A DNA stretch of 64,000 nucleotides from Flagellimonas algicola (GCF_005937185.1 NZ_VCNI01000001.1:1794657-1858656), one strand, 5' to 3'; shown: positions 18,276 to 29,000, numbered from the stretch's first letter. The notes: generated by a model not told the origin, from the sequence alone. Numbers and translations are program-made.

Positions 18276-18373
18276 TATATGTAAAAACATATAATTATAT
18301 GCGTATAATCTATTTTATATGCTTTTACATATATTTTTGTATATTTACCATATTTTATATTTAAAAGCATATA
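18276..18373 (+). promoter_or_regulatory. hipBST promoter with three 18-bp operators
   Basis: Three near-identical 18-mers lie at 18276-18293 (TATATGTAAAAACATATA), 18316-18333 (TATATGCTTTTACATATA) and 18356-18373 (TATATTTAAAAGCATATA, inverted relative to the second). The start-to-start spacing is exactly 40 bp and the third abuts the hipB ATG. A TAnnTTTG box (18332-18339) overlaps the end of the second site, so HipB binding would block the promoter. Confidence 0.8.
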
Positions 18374-18601
18374 ATGAAAGAGTTGTCCGAATTTGTAAAA
18401 GTTCGTCGTAAAGAGGTTAATCTTACCCAAAAAGAGTTTGCGGAACGTGCAGGTGTAGCGCTTACCGTTGTTCGTAAAATAGAGCAAGGTAAAACCAACT
18501 TGAATATGGATAAAGTCAACCTAGTATTAAGTATGTTTGGGCATACCCTTGCAGCAGTCAGCACTAAGGAGTTTAGGAATAGAAATAATACCGTCCAATG
18601 A
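18374..18601 (+). CDS. hipB: HipB-like antitoxin/repressor
   Basis: A 75-residue XRE-type HTH protein (VRRKEVNLTQKEFAERAGVALTVVRKIEQGK, about 9-39). It ends in a four-base overlap (ATGA) with the HipS gene. It should bind the three upstream operators and autoregulate the operon. It is shorter than typical E. coli HipB and carries only the DNA-binding domain plus a short strand tail. Confidence 0.88.
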   Translation: MKELSEFVKVRRKEVNLTQKEFAERAGVALTVVRKIEQGKTNLNMDKVNLVLSMFGHTLAAVSTKEFRNRNNTVQ

Positions 18602-18933
18602 GAAAGGCAACTATAGTATATAATGACATTAAGGCCGGAGAACTTATTGAGACCGACGACGGTGATTACATATTCCAATACAACACCGACTATATAAAGA
18701 ACTATCCCAAACAGTTTATAACCTTCTCCATGCCCGTAAGAAAAGAAGCTTACACAGAAAATAGGTTGTTTCCTTTTTTTGAAGGTCTTATTCCAGAAGG
18801 TTGGTTATTGAACATTGCCACCAAAAACTGGAAGCTAAACCCAAATGACCGCATGGGACTATTATTGGCCTGTTGCCAAAATTGCATAGGTGCTGTTAGC
18901 GTGCAACCCATAAAAGCCAATGATGAAGCATAA
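18598..18933 (+). CDS. hipS: HipS-like (separate HipA N-terminal subdomain)
   Basis: A 111-residue protein equal to the HipA N-subdomain 1 (couple_hipA), with the features FSMPVRKEAYTENRLFPFFEGLIPEGWLLNIA. In HipBST systems this domain is a stand-alone protein and acts as the antitoxin against the HipT kinase. It overlaps hipB by four bases and hipT by 14 bases. Confidence 0.85.
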   Translation: MRKATIVYNDIKAGELIETDDGDYIFQYNTDYIKNYPKQFITFSMPVRKEAYTENRLFPFFEGLIPEGWLLNIATKNWKLNPNDRMGLLLACCQNCIGAVSVQPIKANDEA

Positions 18934-19885
18934 ATGTTTATACTGTTATGACGATTTGGAGGGAGAGAAGGATTTCCATGAGTCCTGTAGTCTAGAATTT
19001 TTTGGAACCAAGGAACCCCCAAAATTGGAGTATTCGTTAGAACAGATGTCAGAACTGGCAAAAGATATCGTGGAAAGAAGTGTATCTGTTCCGGGGGTAC
19101 AACCCAAGTTATCCATGTCGCTTATAAACGAAGTTCAGGGGGCAGGTAATTTTAGACTAACTGTTGTTGGTGCTCTAGGTGGTAATTACATTTTTAAACC
19201 TCCATCATTGGATTATCCCGAAATGCCTCAAAACGAACATGCAACTATGCGTATTGCTGAATCTTTTGGGATTCAAACTGTACCATCAAGTTTAATTCGA
19301 TTGCAATCCGGTGAGCTATCCTATATTACCAAACGAATTGATAGAACTGAAGATGGTCAAAAAATCCATATGCTCGATATGTTCCAGATTACGGAAGCTT
19401 TTGACAAATACAAAAGCTCCATGGAGAAAATTGGAAAGGCTTTACATACCTATTCAGATAACACCCTCTTGGACAAAATCTTCTTTTTCGAATTGACCTT
19501 ATTTAGTTTCCTCACTGGAAACAATGATATGCATCTAAAAAATTTCTCCATGATTAAGTCTACCTCCGGTTGGTTATTGGCACCAGCCTATGATTTATTG
19601 AATGTGGCTATTGTGAATCCCAAAGATGAAGAAGAGCTAGCCCTTACCTTGGGAGGAAAAAAAAGTAAGCTGAAACGAAATCATTTTGAATCATTGGGGA
19701 ACGGGTTGGGTTTAACCGACAAGCAAATTCAAGGAGTGTTCAATCGTTTTTACAAAAAGAAGGACGATGCTATGAATGGGATAAATGCTTCTTTTCTATC
19801 TGTAGAAATGAAAGAAAAATATACTGCTTTACTACTAGAACGTTATGAAAGGATTTACAACACTTCATCAGCTTTAGACAACTGA
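18920..19885 (+). CDS. hipT: HipT-like Ser/Thr kinase toxin
   Basis: A 321-residue HipA-family kinase without the N-subdomain. A Cys-rich start (CLYCYDDLE, then HESC) is typical of HipT. A regulatory S54-V-S56 motif precedes VPGVQPKLS, matching the SxS autophosphorylation site of HipT. The catalytic loop is TGNNDMHLKNFS, followed by the metal site AYDLLNV. Known HipT phosphorylates tryptophanyl-tRNA synthetase; the target here is inferred. This is the last gene of the operon. Confidence 0.88.
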   Translation: MMKHKCLYCYDDLEGEKDFHESCSLEFFGTKEPPKLEYSLEQMSELAKDIVERSVSVPGVQPKLSMSLINEVQGAGNFRLTVVGALGGNYIFKPPSLDYPEMPQNEHATMRIAESFGIQTVPSSLIRLQSGELSYITKRIDRTEDGQKIHMLDMFQITEAFDKYKSSMEKIGKALHTYSDNTLLDKIFFFELTLFSFLTGNNDMHLKNFSMIKSTSGWLLAPAYDLLNVAIVNPKDEEELALTLGGKKSKLKRNHFESLGNGLGLTDKQIQGVFNRFYKKKDDAMNGINASFLSVEMKEKYTALLLERYERIYNTSSALDN

Positions 19886-19909
19886 CCATTGTTTTTATAA
19901 TACAAAAGT

Positions 19910-19995
19910 CACCTATTCGGTGAGCATAAAAACTTAAACCCTGACAAAGCCTTTAGTATTGTCAATTTGAAGATTAGGTTTTAGTCTTTACACAA
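19910..19995. repeat. island end motif, copy 2 (vestigial right end)
   Basis: CACCTATTCGGTGAG (19910-19924) is followed by about 70 bases that align by eye with the sequence between copy 3 and the right attachment core (GAGCATAAA, AAGCCTTT, GATTAGGTT versus GATAGGTT, GTCT). The core itself is degraded to GTCTTTACAC. It looks like the right end of an earlier or nested element. Confidence 0.65.
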
Positions 19996-20003
19996 AATCC
20001 ATT

Positions 20004-22904
20004 TCAAAAATCAATGGAGGAAGCAATCTTGGAAAAATTGCACAATTGATGGTCATATGTTTTACATATTTCCCTAACTATTTCGATGCCAAATTCAGTA
20101 GTCGTTCTTCTAACCAAATCTAAAAACCACTCTTCAAAATCATTAATTTGTTGCTTCTTATCAAAGTAATAAACCAATAATTGTATTAGATTTTCTATTT
20201 TGTCAATGTCCCTCGCAATTGCATAGTTAATATATTGTTTATTTGCCGAATCAATTCTCCCTTCATACCTCTTCCAATTAGTTTCGATGTCACTGAGATT
20301 TCCAAAATTATTATAAGACGAGAGCATGGATATATACTGAGCAGCCTCACTTTCCTTTTCTATAACAGTAGCAGTTTTTGAGAAATCTGGAATATCCCCG
20401 TTTCTAAATTCTGGCAAATCATGAAACAACAGAATTTCAATAATTTTGCTTTTATTATAAAACGGATAGGTCTCTTTTTTTTCTTTGGGTAGTTTATCTT
20501 GAAGATAAAATTTGGCCAATAAAACGCATGCATATGTATGGGACGCTATGGTTTCGATATTACCATTTACATTTCGGCCTCTTTCTGATGAAATCCAACC
20601 AGATCTAATTTTTTCTTTAATGGAATAAACAGGTAAAAACAGATCAAAACTACTCCTCAAATTAGGGTTTTCTACTATTTCAAGAAAAAAAGTAAGATAC
20701 TTAACCAAATTTTCGGGCAAAAGAAAATTTGGTTTTTCAGTGACATTTTTTATTAACTTGGTAAGTAAATCGATTTGAGTTTTATCCAAATCCAATTTTA
20801 AATGTCTATGCTGAATCAATGAGCAAAGAGTGTACAGTTCTATGGAAAACAAAGTGTGCATCTTTCCATTTTTAATTGAATCATTAAGCCTTCCATATAA
20901 TTTTTCAAAGGTCCGGGCGATAGGGTGAAAAATGTCGTCATGAGAAGTTAAAGACATGCTGTCCGACAAATCATAAGCAATATCGCCATAGTACTCAAGA
21001 TGAAAACCTCTATTAATATTATCATACTCCGTATCAAAAATCATTTTATCCAAATACTCTTCAGAGCTTTTTCTATCGCCAAGATAGGCTAATGAAATAT
21101 AGATAGTTCTTATAAATAGCATCGTTTTTGGGTCCTGAAATACATTAATACCATTTATTTCTTGAATAGCAACTTTTAATTTTTCGTTTAAAAACTGTTT
21201 TGATTTTGACTTTAAGGAATTGTGACTTAATCTACCTAATAAGTAGCAAAAATGAGATTTACCTGTTAACTCTACTTTATCAAAAAGCACTTGAATTGAA
21301 TCAAGCACTTCTTTTTGACTGTTAAAAGTGCTATTTATTATTTCCTTACAAAAATTGTTAATGGAATGTGGATACACCCTTTTTAAAATTTCCAAATCCT
21401 GTTCTGAGAAATTTCCTTTCTTACCTTTGAACTGGACTAAATTTTCTGTAATTTTATAGGCTATAAGATAGTCTCGTATTAAGTTATGACTATGTATCAA
21501 TCTCCAAAGGTTATAATGATTTTTAATGAACTCATTATTTGTTTCGGAATTAACATAAAAATTGAAAGCAATTTCAGAACAGTTTCTTAAAGTTGATTCC
21601 TGTCCATCAGTTTTGTTCTTGATATAAGTCCTTATTAAATCTGAAATTGACCTTATCTGTTTTTCATTTAGGTTAATGTTCTCACAAAACAGTCTTATTA
21701 GAAAAAAATCAAGACTTTCCTGATTAAGACGATTCAAAAAAACGTTTATCTTTTTGGATGAATCAATATTGAAATTTGAAAGATTATAAATGGTAGAAAA
21801 AGTTTCTATAAAAGCTTTCACATCCAATGTTTTCTTATCAATTTTTTGAAGTTTAACAACTGATTCAGAATTTACATTCTGCAAGACATTTCTATTATCA
21901 AAGTGCTCTGTGGTGCTTAAACCTATGATGACCTTCCTTTCAAATCCGACTTTTAAAAACTCTAATATTGTATTATTCAAGTCTATTGCTGACTTAAGAT
22001 AGTTATCCAAACCATCAACTATAATTAATGGTTTTTTTTTATTTTCAACAATATAATCTCGAATGGGTTCAATATCTCTAACAAAAGCTTTCCTTGCTTG
22101 TTCTATCTCTAGATATGAGTTGTAAATATCTACATCAACAAATATCGGTGTATACTCAAACAGACTCTCTGAATATTTGTTCCAGAAGTAGTAAAATAAA
22201 ATCGACAAAAAAGTTGATTTCCCAGATCCTGGATGACCAGAAATTAGCAACGGTATTTCGGAATTGGCATTTTTCACATACCCCAAAATATCCTCAAATA
22301 TTCCATTAGAAGCATTCTTTCTAAAACTTCCTTCTATTTCAACTATGCCGTTGAAAAACTTTGTGTAATGTCCAATTCTAGAAGAATCGATTTTTTCCAA
22401 AGAAAGTCTATTATTAAGAAAGATATACTTTAGGTAATCTAAAAGTGATTCATCATTTATAATTTTAGGAAAAGAATATTTCTTAATTTCCAGGTCTTGA
22501 CCGAGTTCTTCGGCCAAAAGTGAAATGTTTTTTTCATATAGGGAGTTATTGTATAAATCTCGACTTAACTGCACATCTAAAAATTGGTCTTTAATAGGCA
22601 AATCCTCAAATTTTAGAACATAAATCTTTTTCTTCTTACCCTCAATTAAGTGTTTGATAGAAATCTCTTTTTCAGATCTTGTCCATTGGGATTCCAAGAA
22701 AGCCTGAGTATAAACAATCAATGTTATTTCCGATTCTTCAAGAGCTTTATCTATTTTTCTTACAATATTATCACCAGTTCGCAGATCATTTCCGTCCACA
22801 AAGAAAAAATCGTTTGACAGACCATAATTTTTAAACCTTAAAAGAAGATTATCAACAATTTTGTCATCAACACTACTATGAGAAACAAAAATTTTTTTTT
22901 CCAT
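20004..22904 (-). CDS. TIR-STAND ATPase-HD phosphohydrolase fusion
   Basis: A 966-residue protein. TIR domain, 1-130: MEKKIFVSHSSVDD start and SQWTRSE with candidate catalytic E78. NACHT/STAND-type ATPase, about 190-480: Walker A GHPGSGKST (223-231), Walker B PLIIVDGLD (292-300). A helical middle follows, 480-755. The C-terminus, about 760-966, is an HD domain of the YfbR/HDDC2 5'-deoxynucleotidase type: RSGW (767-770), SHTYA with H789, FHDLPE with H828/D829 and E832, GDI (836-838), and DIDKIE (D899/D901). All metal ligands are present. TIR could deplete NAD and HD could degrade nucleotides; that pairing is inferred. Antisense to neighbours, monocistronic. Confidence 0.85.
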   Translation of the reverse strand: MEKKIFVSHSSVDDKIVDNLLLRFKNYGLSNDFFFVDGNDLRTGDNIVRKIDKALEESEITLIVYTQAFLESQWTRSEKEISIKHLIEGKKKKIYVLKFEDLPIKDQFLDVQLSRDLYNNSLYEKNISLLAEELGQDLEIKKYSFPKIINDESLLDYLKYIFLNNRLSLEKIDSSRIGHYTKFFNGIVEIEGSFRKNASNGIFEDILGYVKNANSEIPLLISGHPGSGKSTFLSILFYYFWNKYSESLFEYTPIFVDVDIYNSYLEIEQARKAFVRDIEPIRDYIVENKKKPLIIVDGLDNYLKSAIDLNNTILEFLKVGFERKVIIGLSTTEHFDNRNVLQNVNSESVVKLQKIDKKTLDVKAFIETFSTIYNLSNFNIDSSKKINVFLNRLNQESLDFFLIRLFCENINLNEKQIRSISDLIRTYIKNKTDGQESTLRNCSEIAFNFYVNSETNNEFIKNHYNLWRLIHSHNLIRDYLIAYKITENLVQFKGKKGNFSEQDLEILKRVYPHSINNFCKEIINSTFNSQKEVLDSIQVLFDKVELTGKSHFCYLLGRLSHNSLKSKSKQFLNEKLKVAIQEINGINVFQDPKTMLFIRTIYISLAYLGDRKSSEEYLDKMIFDTEYDNINRGFHLEYYGDIAYDLSDSMSLTSHDDIFHPIARTFEKLYGRLNDSIKNGKMHTLFSIELYTLCSLIQHRHLKLDLDKTQIDLLTKLIKNVTEKPNFLLPENLVKYLTFFLEIVENPNLRSSFDLFLPVYSIKEKIRSGWISSERGRNVNGNIETIASHTYACVLLAKFYLQDKLPKEKKETYPFYNKSKIIEILLFHDLPEFRNGDIPDFSKTATVIEKESEAAQYISMLSSYNNFGNLSDIETNWKRYEGRIDSANKQYINYAIARDIDKIENLIQLLVYYFDKKQQINDFEEWFLDLVRRTTTEFGIEIVREICKTYDHQLCNFSKIASSIDF

Positions 22905-23145
22905 CGACTATTAAATTGACTTATTGTTGAATGAACTCAATAATAATATCATAAAATATGAGCGAATCTTTATACTGCTAAATAAAGGGGAATTTACTGG
23001 ACGCATGGTAAAGTGACACTAGTTAAATTTCAAAATACTTTAAACATTGGTCATTTCAAAGTAAACTGACAAAAAAAGAGTATTACACTTACCAATAATT
23101 TTCATGTTTTTAAAACTTAAGGTGTGTTTTAAAGATTCGAATAAT

Positions 23146-23625
23146 ATGAAAATCATGACATTGGATGAAATGGGCATTTCCACTTCTCTATCCACAGAAA
23201 AATACATCAAAAACACTATTTAGGGGAGCCGAATTAGAGGCGGATACCAATCCCTTTAAGCCTATCGGTATCGGAAAACCCTTGGTCATACGATTTGACT
23301 CTGTTTATCTGGGTGATTTAAAGAAAGGATGTTTAATAGCAACCAAGATATATTGGTCACTTCGGCGATAAAAGATGATGTCACTTTTGATGCGGCACCC
23401 AGAGCCATCCACCAAATCTATAGAAGAAAGGATAAACGGGAAACACTATCCCCATCATCATTAAATGAAGCAACCCCAATACTTTATTATTCTAAAGCGT
23501 TTGATTCAGAATTGTTGAGAATTACTGTGGAAATCAAGGCGGACAGATTTCCGGAAAAAGCGTTCAATACGGTTTCCAATTCATTGCGTGCGGCGGGTGG
23601 CATAACCATTTTGGGAGCATTATAG
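23146..23625 (+). pseudogene. frame-disrupted gene upstream of the DUF4062/MoxR operon
   Basis: A coherent protein of about 159 residues can be read only with two compensating shifts. Frame A gives MKIMTLDEMGIST to a TAG at 23221. The next frame continues FRGAELEADTNPFKP to LGDLKKG near 23326. Frame A then resumes with MFNSNQDILVTSAIKDD to the stop at 23625. Both shifts lie in A-rich runs. Either the gene has decayed or the assembly has two homopolymer errors. The family is not recognised. It sits 153 bp before the DUF4062 gene and could belong to that system. Confidence 0.55.
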
Positions 23626-23777
23626 TCTTATTTGATTGCAGGCGACCAAATCATCAAATCTGCTTCAAGCATGCTCAACACCCTCATGCCTTCAAATCTC
23701 ATGTCATTGTATGATTCATGAAGTATTCAGCAATCAAGGAGTAATAAAATTCTTATATTTAATCTGAATACCATTAC

Positions 23778-25043
23778 ATGCGCAAAAAGGTTTATATTTC
23801 ATCTACTTATAAGGATTTAGTTTCATATCGAAAATCCATAATCGATATGTTCCAAAATAAGGCCTTGCAAGATGAGTATAGTCTCATTGCGATGGAAGGC
23901 TATTTACCTGAAGTGGGCAAAAAGGCTATACAGGTTTGTATTGATGATGTGGAGTCAGCCGATGTTTATGTATTGATACTGGCCAAACGATATGGTTCGA
24001 TGGTTAAAGAAACAGGACTTTCTTACACCGAAATGGAATATGACGCCGCGAAGAAGAAAGCCGAAAACAATCCAAACTATAAGATATTCGTTTTTTACAG
24101 CAATGAAGACAGTGAGGAAAACGATTTTGTCGAGTTAAAGGATCTCGAAAATGACAACCTTCAAAAATTTTACGACAAGGCACTCAACGAGAATTCAGCA
24201 TTCATTCATCCGTTTAGCACCCCCGACAATCTGTGCAAACAGTTATTATTGACCTTTGTACATAACTTTAAAAAACTCTCCAATTATTCCGACTACGAAA
24301 ATGCCATGATCCTGATCGATCGAGTGCCTCAAACCAATGATTTCTCGAGGATGCTACTTGAAAATGTAAGTTCATTTCATTTTACATCAAGAAATGCCAA
24401 CTCACCAAAAGACTTCGTAGAAAGAATACACCGCATGGAAATGGGTGACGATTTCAACAAATGCCATACCAGTTTGACAACCATCTCCATAGAACATGAA
24501 AAATTCAGAAAAGAGTTGAATGATAAATTCATTGATGGTTGGTCAAAAGGAGTGAACGAATTTACCAATGGCTACCAATTTGACAATTCGGAAAAATTGT
24601 TCTTGAGCATTGAGGTCAATGTATTTGATTTTAAATGTGAAAAAAAAATGGACTGCCTGTACCATTTTCTCATTGCTTTTTTACCACATTATTTGATAAC
24701 AAAACCGGAACAAAGCAGAAACCACCTTTTCATCATGTACTACACCTATTTGGACAAAACAGAAAGTGAAGTGAAGCAGTTCGAAACCTTTATCGCAAAA
24801 ATAGCCAAAGCAATTGGAGACAATACGTGTCTTACTGAAATTGATGAGCTCAAAGAAGTATCCCGTGACGATACCGCAAGTTGGTTGAAAGAGTTTGTCA
24901 AATTCAAAAGGATAGATGATGTGGAAATGGATGAATTATTGGGTGCGGATGAATTGGAAAATCCGTGGGGCCCCTTTACAATGAAAAAGGTCAAAAAGGA
25001 TATCAAAGATTATTTAGAGGAAGAACTACAAAATAAAAACTGA
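23778..25043 (+). CDS. DUF4062 (TIR-like) protein with possible inactive-STAND C-terminus
   Basis: A 421-residue protein. The N-terminus (MRKKVYISSTYKDLVSYRKSI to about 130) is the DUF4062 Rossmann-like domain related to TIR. From about 165 the segment YENAMILIDRVPQTNDFSRML and what follows resembles the signalling modules (iSTAND-like) of bacterial conflict proteins; I am not certain of that part. It is followed 4 bp later by a MoxR ATPase, in a three-gene operon, where it probably senses or relays the trigger. Confidence 0.75.
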   Translation: MRKKVYISSTYKDLVSYRKSIIDMFQNKALQDEYSLIAMEGYLPEVGKKAIQVCIDDVESADVYVLILAKRYGSMVKETGLSYTEMEYDAAKKKAENNPNYKIFVFYSNEDSEENDFVELKDLENDNLQKFYDKALNENSAFIHPFSTPDNLCKQLLLTFVHNFKKLSNYSDYENAMILIDRVPQTNDFSRMLLENVSSFHFTSRNANSPKDFVERIHRMEMGDDFNKCHTSLTTISIEHEKFRKELNDKFIDGWSKGVNEFTNGYQFDNSEKLFLSIEVNVFDFKCEKKMDCLYHFLIAFLPHYLITKPEQSRNHLFIMYYTYLDKTESEVKQFETFIAKIAKAIGDNTCLTEIDELKEVSRDDTASWLKEFVKFKRIDDVEMDELLGADELENPWGPFTMKKVKKDIKDYLEEELQNKN

Positions 25044-25047
25044 CACC

Positions 25048-25992
25048 ATGTTACAGCTAGAGAAACTTGCCAAAGACCATTACAAACCTAATCCAGAACT
25101 AATGGCAGCCATTAATACTGCACTATTTCTGGAACGACCACTGTTGCTTTCCGGTGAACCGGGAACAGGCAAGACGCAATGTGCTGATTTTATTGCTCGA
25201 CAATTGCACCATAGTTTTCCCAAAAAATTCAAGGCAGCTACAGCACTCCGGTTCAATACCAAGTCAGTTTCACAATCTACCGATCTGTTTTACCAATATG
25301 ATGCCGTGGGCCATTTCGGTGATAAGAAAAACAAACCGAAGGAGTCTTTTATTCATTTTAATGAAATGGGCACCGCTTTGTTGGCCACAAAAGCAGCCAA
25401 CAAGGACTGGAATGTATTTCGTAACTATACCACTGATGTATTGCCCAACGTAGGTTTCGGATCGGTGCTGCTGATCGATGAAATTGATAAAGCCCCTAGG
25501 GATTTTCCAAACGACTTACTGGCCGAACTCGAAAAACCACCCTTCAAATTCGCGATTAAGGAATTGGATGGATTTCAAGTGGTACAGGACACCACAAAAC
25601 CTATTGTGGTCATTATTACCAGCAATAGTGAAAAAGGATTGCCTGATGCCTTTTTACGACGTTGCGTCTTCCATCACATCAATTTTCCGGATGATACCAT
25701 GTTGTTCAACATTGTTGAAACAGCACTTGAGTCTAAAAACCCTGTATACTCCGATGCTATCACACTATTTATGGAGCTCCGGAATAATAAAAGCATCAGT
25801 AAACCACCTGCTACTTCTGAACTGATTGATTGGGTCAGCTGTCTACAGCATAAAGAGCTATTAAATGACAATCTTAGGAAATGGCAGGATGCAGATTCCA
25901 GTTATCGCAAAAAAATCATCGATACGCTCGGGGTGATCACAAAGAACAAGTCGGATTTTGAATCACTAAAAAAAGAGATTGACCGAAAATAG
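25048..25992 (+). CDS. MoxR-family AAA+ ATPase
   Basis: A 314-residue AAA+ protein. Walker A GEPGTGKT (36-43), Walker B LLIDEIDKAP, a sensor-1-like IITSNSEKGLP and an arginine finger region FLRRCVFHHI. MoxR ATPases work with vWA-domain partners to remodel protein complexes. Here it sits between a DUF4062 protein (4 bp upstream) and a giant membrane protein with a vWA-like region, the arrangement of MoxR-vWA ternary conflict systems. Confidence 0.9.
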   Translation: MLQLEKLAKDHYKPNPELMAAINTALFLERPLLLSGEPGTGKTQCADFIARQLHHSFPKKFKAATALRFNTKSVSQSTDLFYQYDAVGHFGDKKNKPKESFIHFNEMGTALLATKAANKDWNVFRNYTTDVLPNVGFGSVLLIDEIDKAPRDFPNDLLAELEKPPFKFAIKELDGFQVVQDTTKPIVVIITSNSEKGLPDAFLRRCVFHHINFPDDTMLFNIVETALESKNPVYSDAITLFMELRNNKSISKPPATSELIDWVSCLQHKELLNDNLRKWQDADSSYRKKIIDTLGVITKNKSDFESLKKEIDRK

Positions 25993-26014
25993 TGGGCATA
26001 TCGCCAATGCGACA

Positions 26015-29000
26015 ATGGGCAAAGTCCATTTGCCTCTTTATGACTTTTTTCTTGTTCTTAAACAGCATAATTTTCTGGTGACCCCTCAGCAAATTACCGA
26101 AGCAAACCAGGTTATTAAAAAATATGCTGACAAGGTTAAAAGCGAAATGGAGCTTTGTAACTATTTAGTTCCCATTTTTGCCAAAAGCCAAGAAGAGCAA
26201 CACCAGTTTATTGAACTTTTTGAGGAGTACTATGCCCAAAAAGAGCCCTCTGTTGAACCCAGTAGAACGACCCCTTCATGGGTATTTCTCTTGATAGTTC
26301 CCCTGCTGTTGGCAACATTGGCACTGTTGTATTTTTATCCAGACCCCCCACCGCCAAAGGAACATCAAATCTATTTAGAGACCATTACCTCAAGTGTGGA
26401 CCCACTCGCTGAAAGGGTAGAAATAACATTCTCTTTAGAGCAGGGTTCGGAACACATTCAATTGGACCATTCAGTGGATTGGGGTGATGGTACGTCAAAG
26501 GACAATCTTCTAAAACATGATTATCGTGAAGATGGAATTTACAACATTACCGCTTATGTTCAATTTTCAGATGAGGGTGTGGCCTATTACGATACCATTA
26601 CCAAAGCCCAACGTATTTGCATTGCACAAAGTAGCTTAATTCTCACCCGTTCTTTTGAGGGAGATTCCATTGCCATAAATCGTGATTTTGAATTATCCGC
26701 TACCTTGATCGGAAATAAGAAACCTGAACAAACCACTTGGGTAGGTTCGGATATTGAAATCATAGCTAATGAATCAATTGAACCAAATACCGAAAATCAA
26801 CAAAGAAGACAAACCGTAACGATGCGGTCTCGCATCACCGAAGTAGGAAATCATAATTTTGAATTTTTAGCCAATTACAATCAGGAATCTTGTAACGTCG
26901 GTGAGGATATTACCCTTATTGCCTACGACCCGAATCCGTACAATCCAACTACAGATAGGTCCAATCCATTTACTGCCCATATCTATCCTAGTGATGGTGC
27001 TATTGAATTAAGACCAAATTATATGGTTCGGCAAAAGTGGTTCAATGTGCTGTTCGGACTGCTCGCCTTGTCCACCATTGGCATGGTCTACTTTTTTGAA
27101 AAAAGATGGAAACTCAAGAAAGCGGAAACCGAAAAAACGGAGGAAAACAAAACGGAATATGGCCGTTTGACCCAATCCTTTAAAGGAAAGAAGGGAGCCG
27201 TTGACATTCCATTCATTGAGAAGAACTATTTGCCCTATCCTGAGGCTGAAATGAACGGTATTGCCACGCAAATGCGTTCTAGAATCAGTGATAAAGGCAC
27301 TTATTTGCATGTTCAAAAAACCATTACAAAGGCCATTCAACATGCTGGTTTTTTTAACCCAGTTCTGGTCTCTCGAACACAACAAAGTGAGTTTTTGGTG
27401 CTCATTGATCGTAATTACACCAACGACCAACAAGCTAAATTATTCGATTTTTTGATTGATCTACTGCGAAAAAGAAACGTTTTGATCAACAAATTTTATT
27501 TCAAGATCGACCCTTCATTGTGTTACAGTGAAAAGGAAAATCAGCCCATAAACCTTGAAACACTCAGTGAAAAATATCCAGAACATATTCTACTCCTGTT
27601 CGGTAATGGCTATCAATTGATCTATCCGGATTATCCCAATATAAAAAAGGACTTCGTTCAGCTTTTCGAAAGATGGCGGTTCAAGGCAGTCATCACTCCT
27701 GCATCTTTTATGGACTGGGGAAACAAAGAACATACGGTATTGAAACCTCATCTTCCCATTTTCCCAGTAGATATTCCTGGGCTCTTGTTGCTGATGCCCA
27801 AACTATTTAGGGAGGGCACAAATATCGATACACTATTATCCCAATATACGGATCAGTTTTATAAAGTGGCACCTATAGATTTTGAAGATCTTGATGAATT
27901 ATATACCTATTGCGAAAATGTAGATTGGGCAAAATCAAAAGATCGAGGCCAATATGGGAATGTGCTGTTTCAATGGATAGCAGCCCTGGCGGTTTACCCC
28001 AAAATTCGTTGGGAACTTCTATTGAGTATTGGGAAAGCAGTACTGGAACATCATGGACTTGGTCATCACTTGAATTTTACCTCGCTACTATTGCTGGCCC
28101 GTGTGGATTGGATAAAATTGGGGGAATTTCCAGACTTCACAAGATTTGAGCTTCTCAAACATTTGACCAAGGAAAACGAAATTGTAGCTCGGGAGACCAT
28201 TTTAAAAGTTTTGAAGGAGATTCCTGAAGCTGAATTGAACAGTACCCACTTTGCCTATGAAGAGAAGGAAACCCAGCGATTGATGAATGAATTCACCCTG
28301 TATGCCCATGATCCGATATCCTACTCACAATACAAAGACTCCAGAGCCTTGTTTGAATTGCTATTGAAAGATGATCATGTTACCGATGGTTTAACCAAAG
28401 CCTATTTGGAAAACCCCAAAGTGGCCTGGCCTACTCTAATTAATGGGAATCCCATACTGGAAGGTACCACCTCAAGCACAAAAACCGTGTCGCTTAGTAA
28501 TTATCTCGATCTGGAAGACACACTAAAAGAAAAGCGCTCTAAGTTGTATGGCATTTGGGTTCGCGCTGCAAGCATCATAGTGTGCATTGCAACCGCAGGT
28601 CTGCTTTTCTTGTCTTTTGCAAACAATAGCAAACGCTTTGACAATAATCTGCTCATGCTTCGAGAACAGCAAACGAGGCGTGATATTTCCCTTTTCTATA
28701 AGGACAGTATTTTAAACGATTCAGCGACCCGTAAACTAGAATTGCGATTGAACGACTCCACCATCTATGACCTAAAGAATTCCATTAATTATCAACCCCA
28801 AAACGACCGGGAAGTCGCCTTTACCCTTAAAAGTTTGGTAGTACTTGACTCCACTTCCAGTGAATTTAAATCGTACCCCATGACCTTGGTAAGAAACGAT
28901 TCCATTATTTATTCAGAAGAGGTGCGTTTTGATTCCAATTCCTACAATATTTCCTTTGATGTGGATAGGGACGGAGATGATTTCCCGGATAATGAAGACG

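Noticed and set aside
23329-23625. 98-codon frame as an independent gene
   Set aside because: Its ATG directly abuts AAGAAAGG with no spacing, and upstream residues in another frame continue the same protein; better read as part of a disrupted gene.
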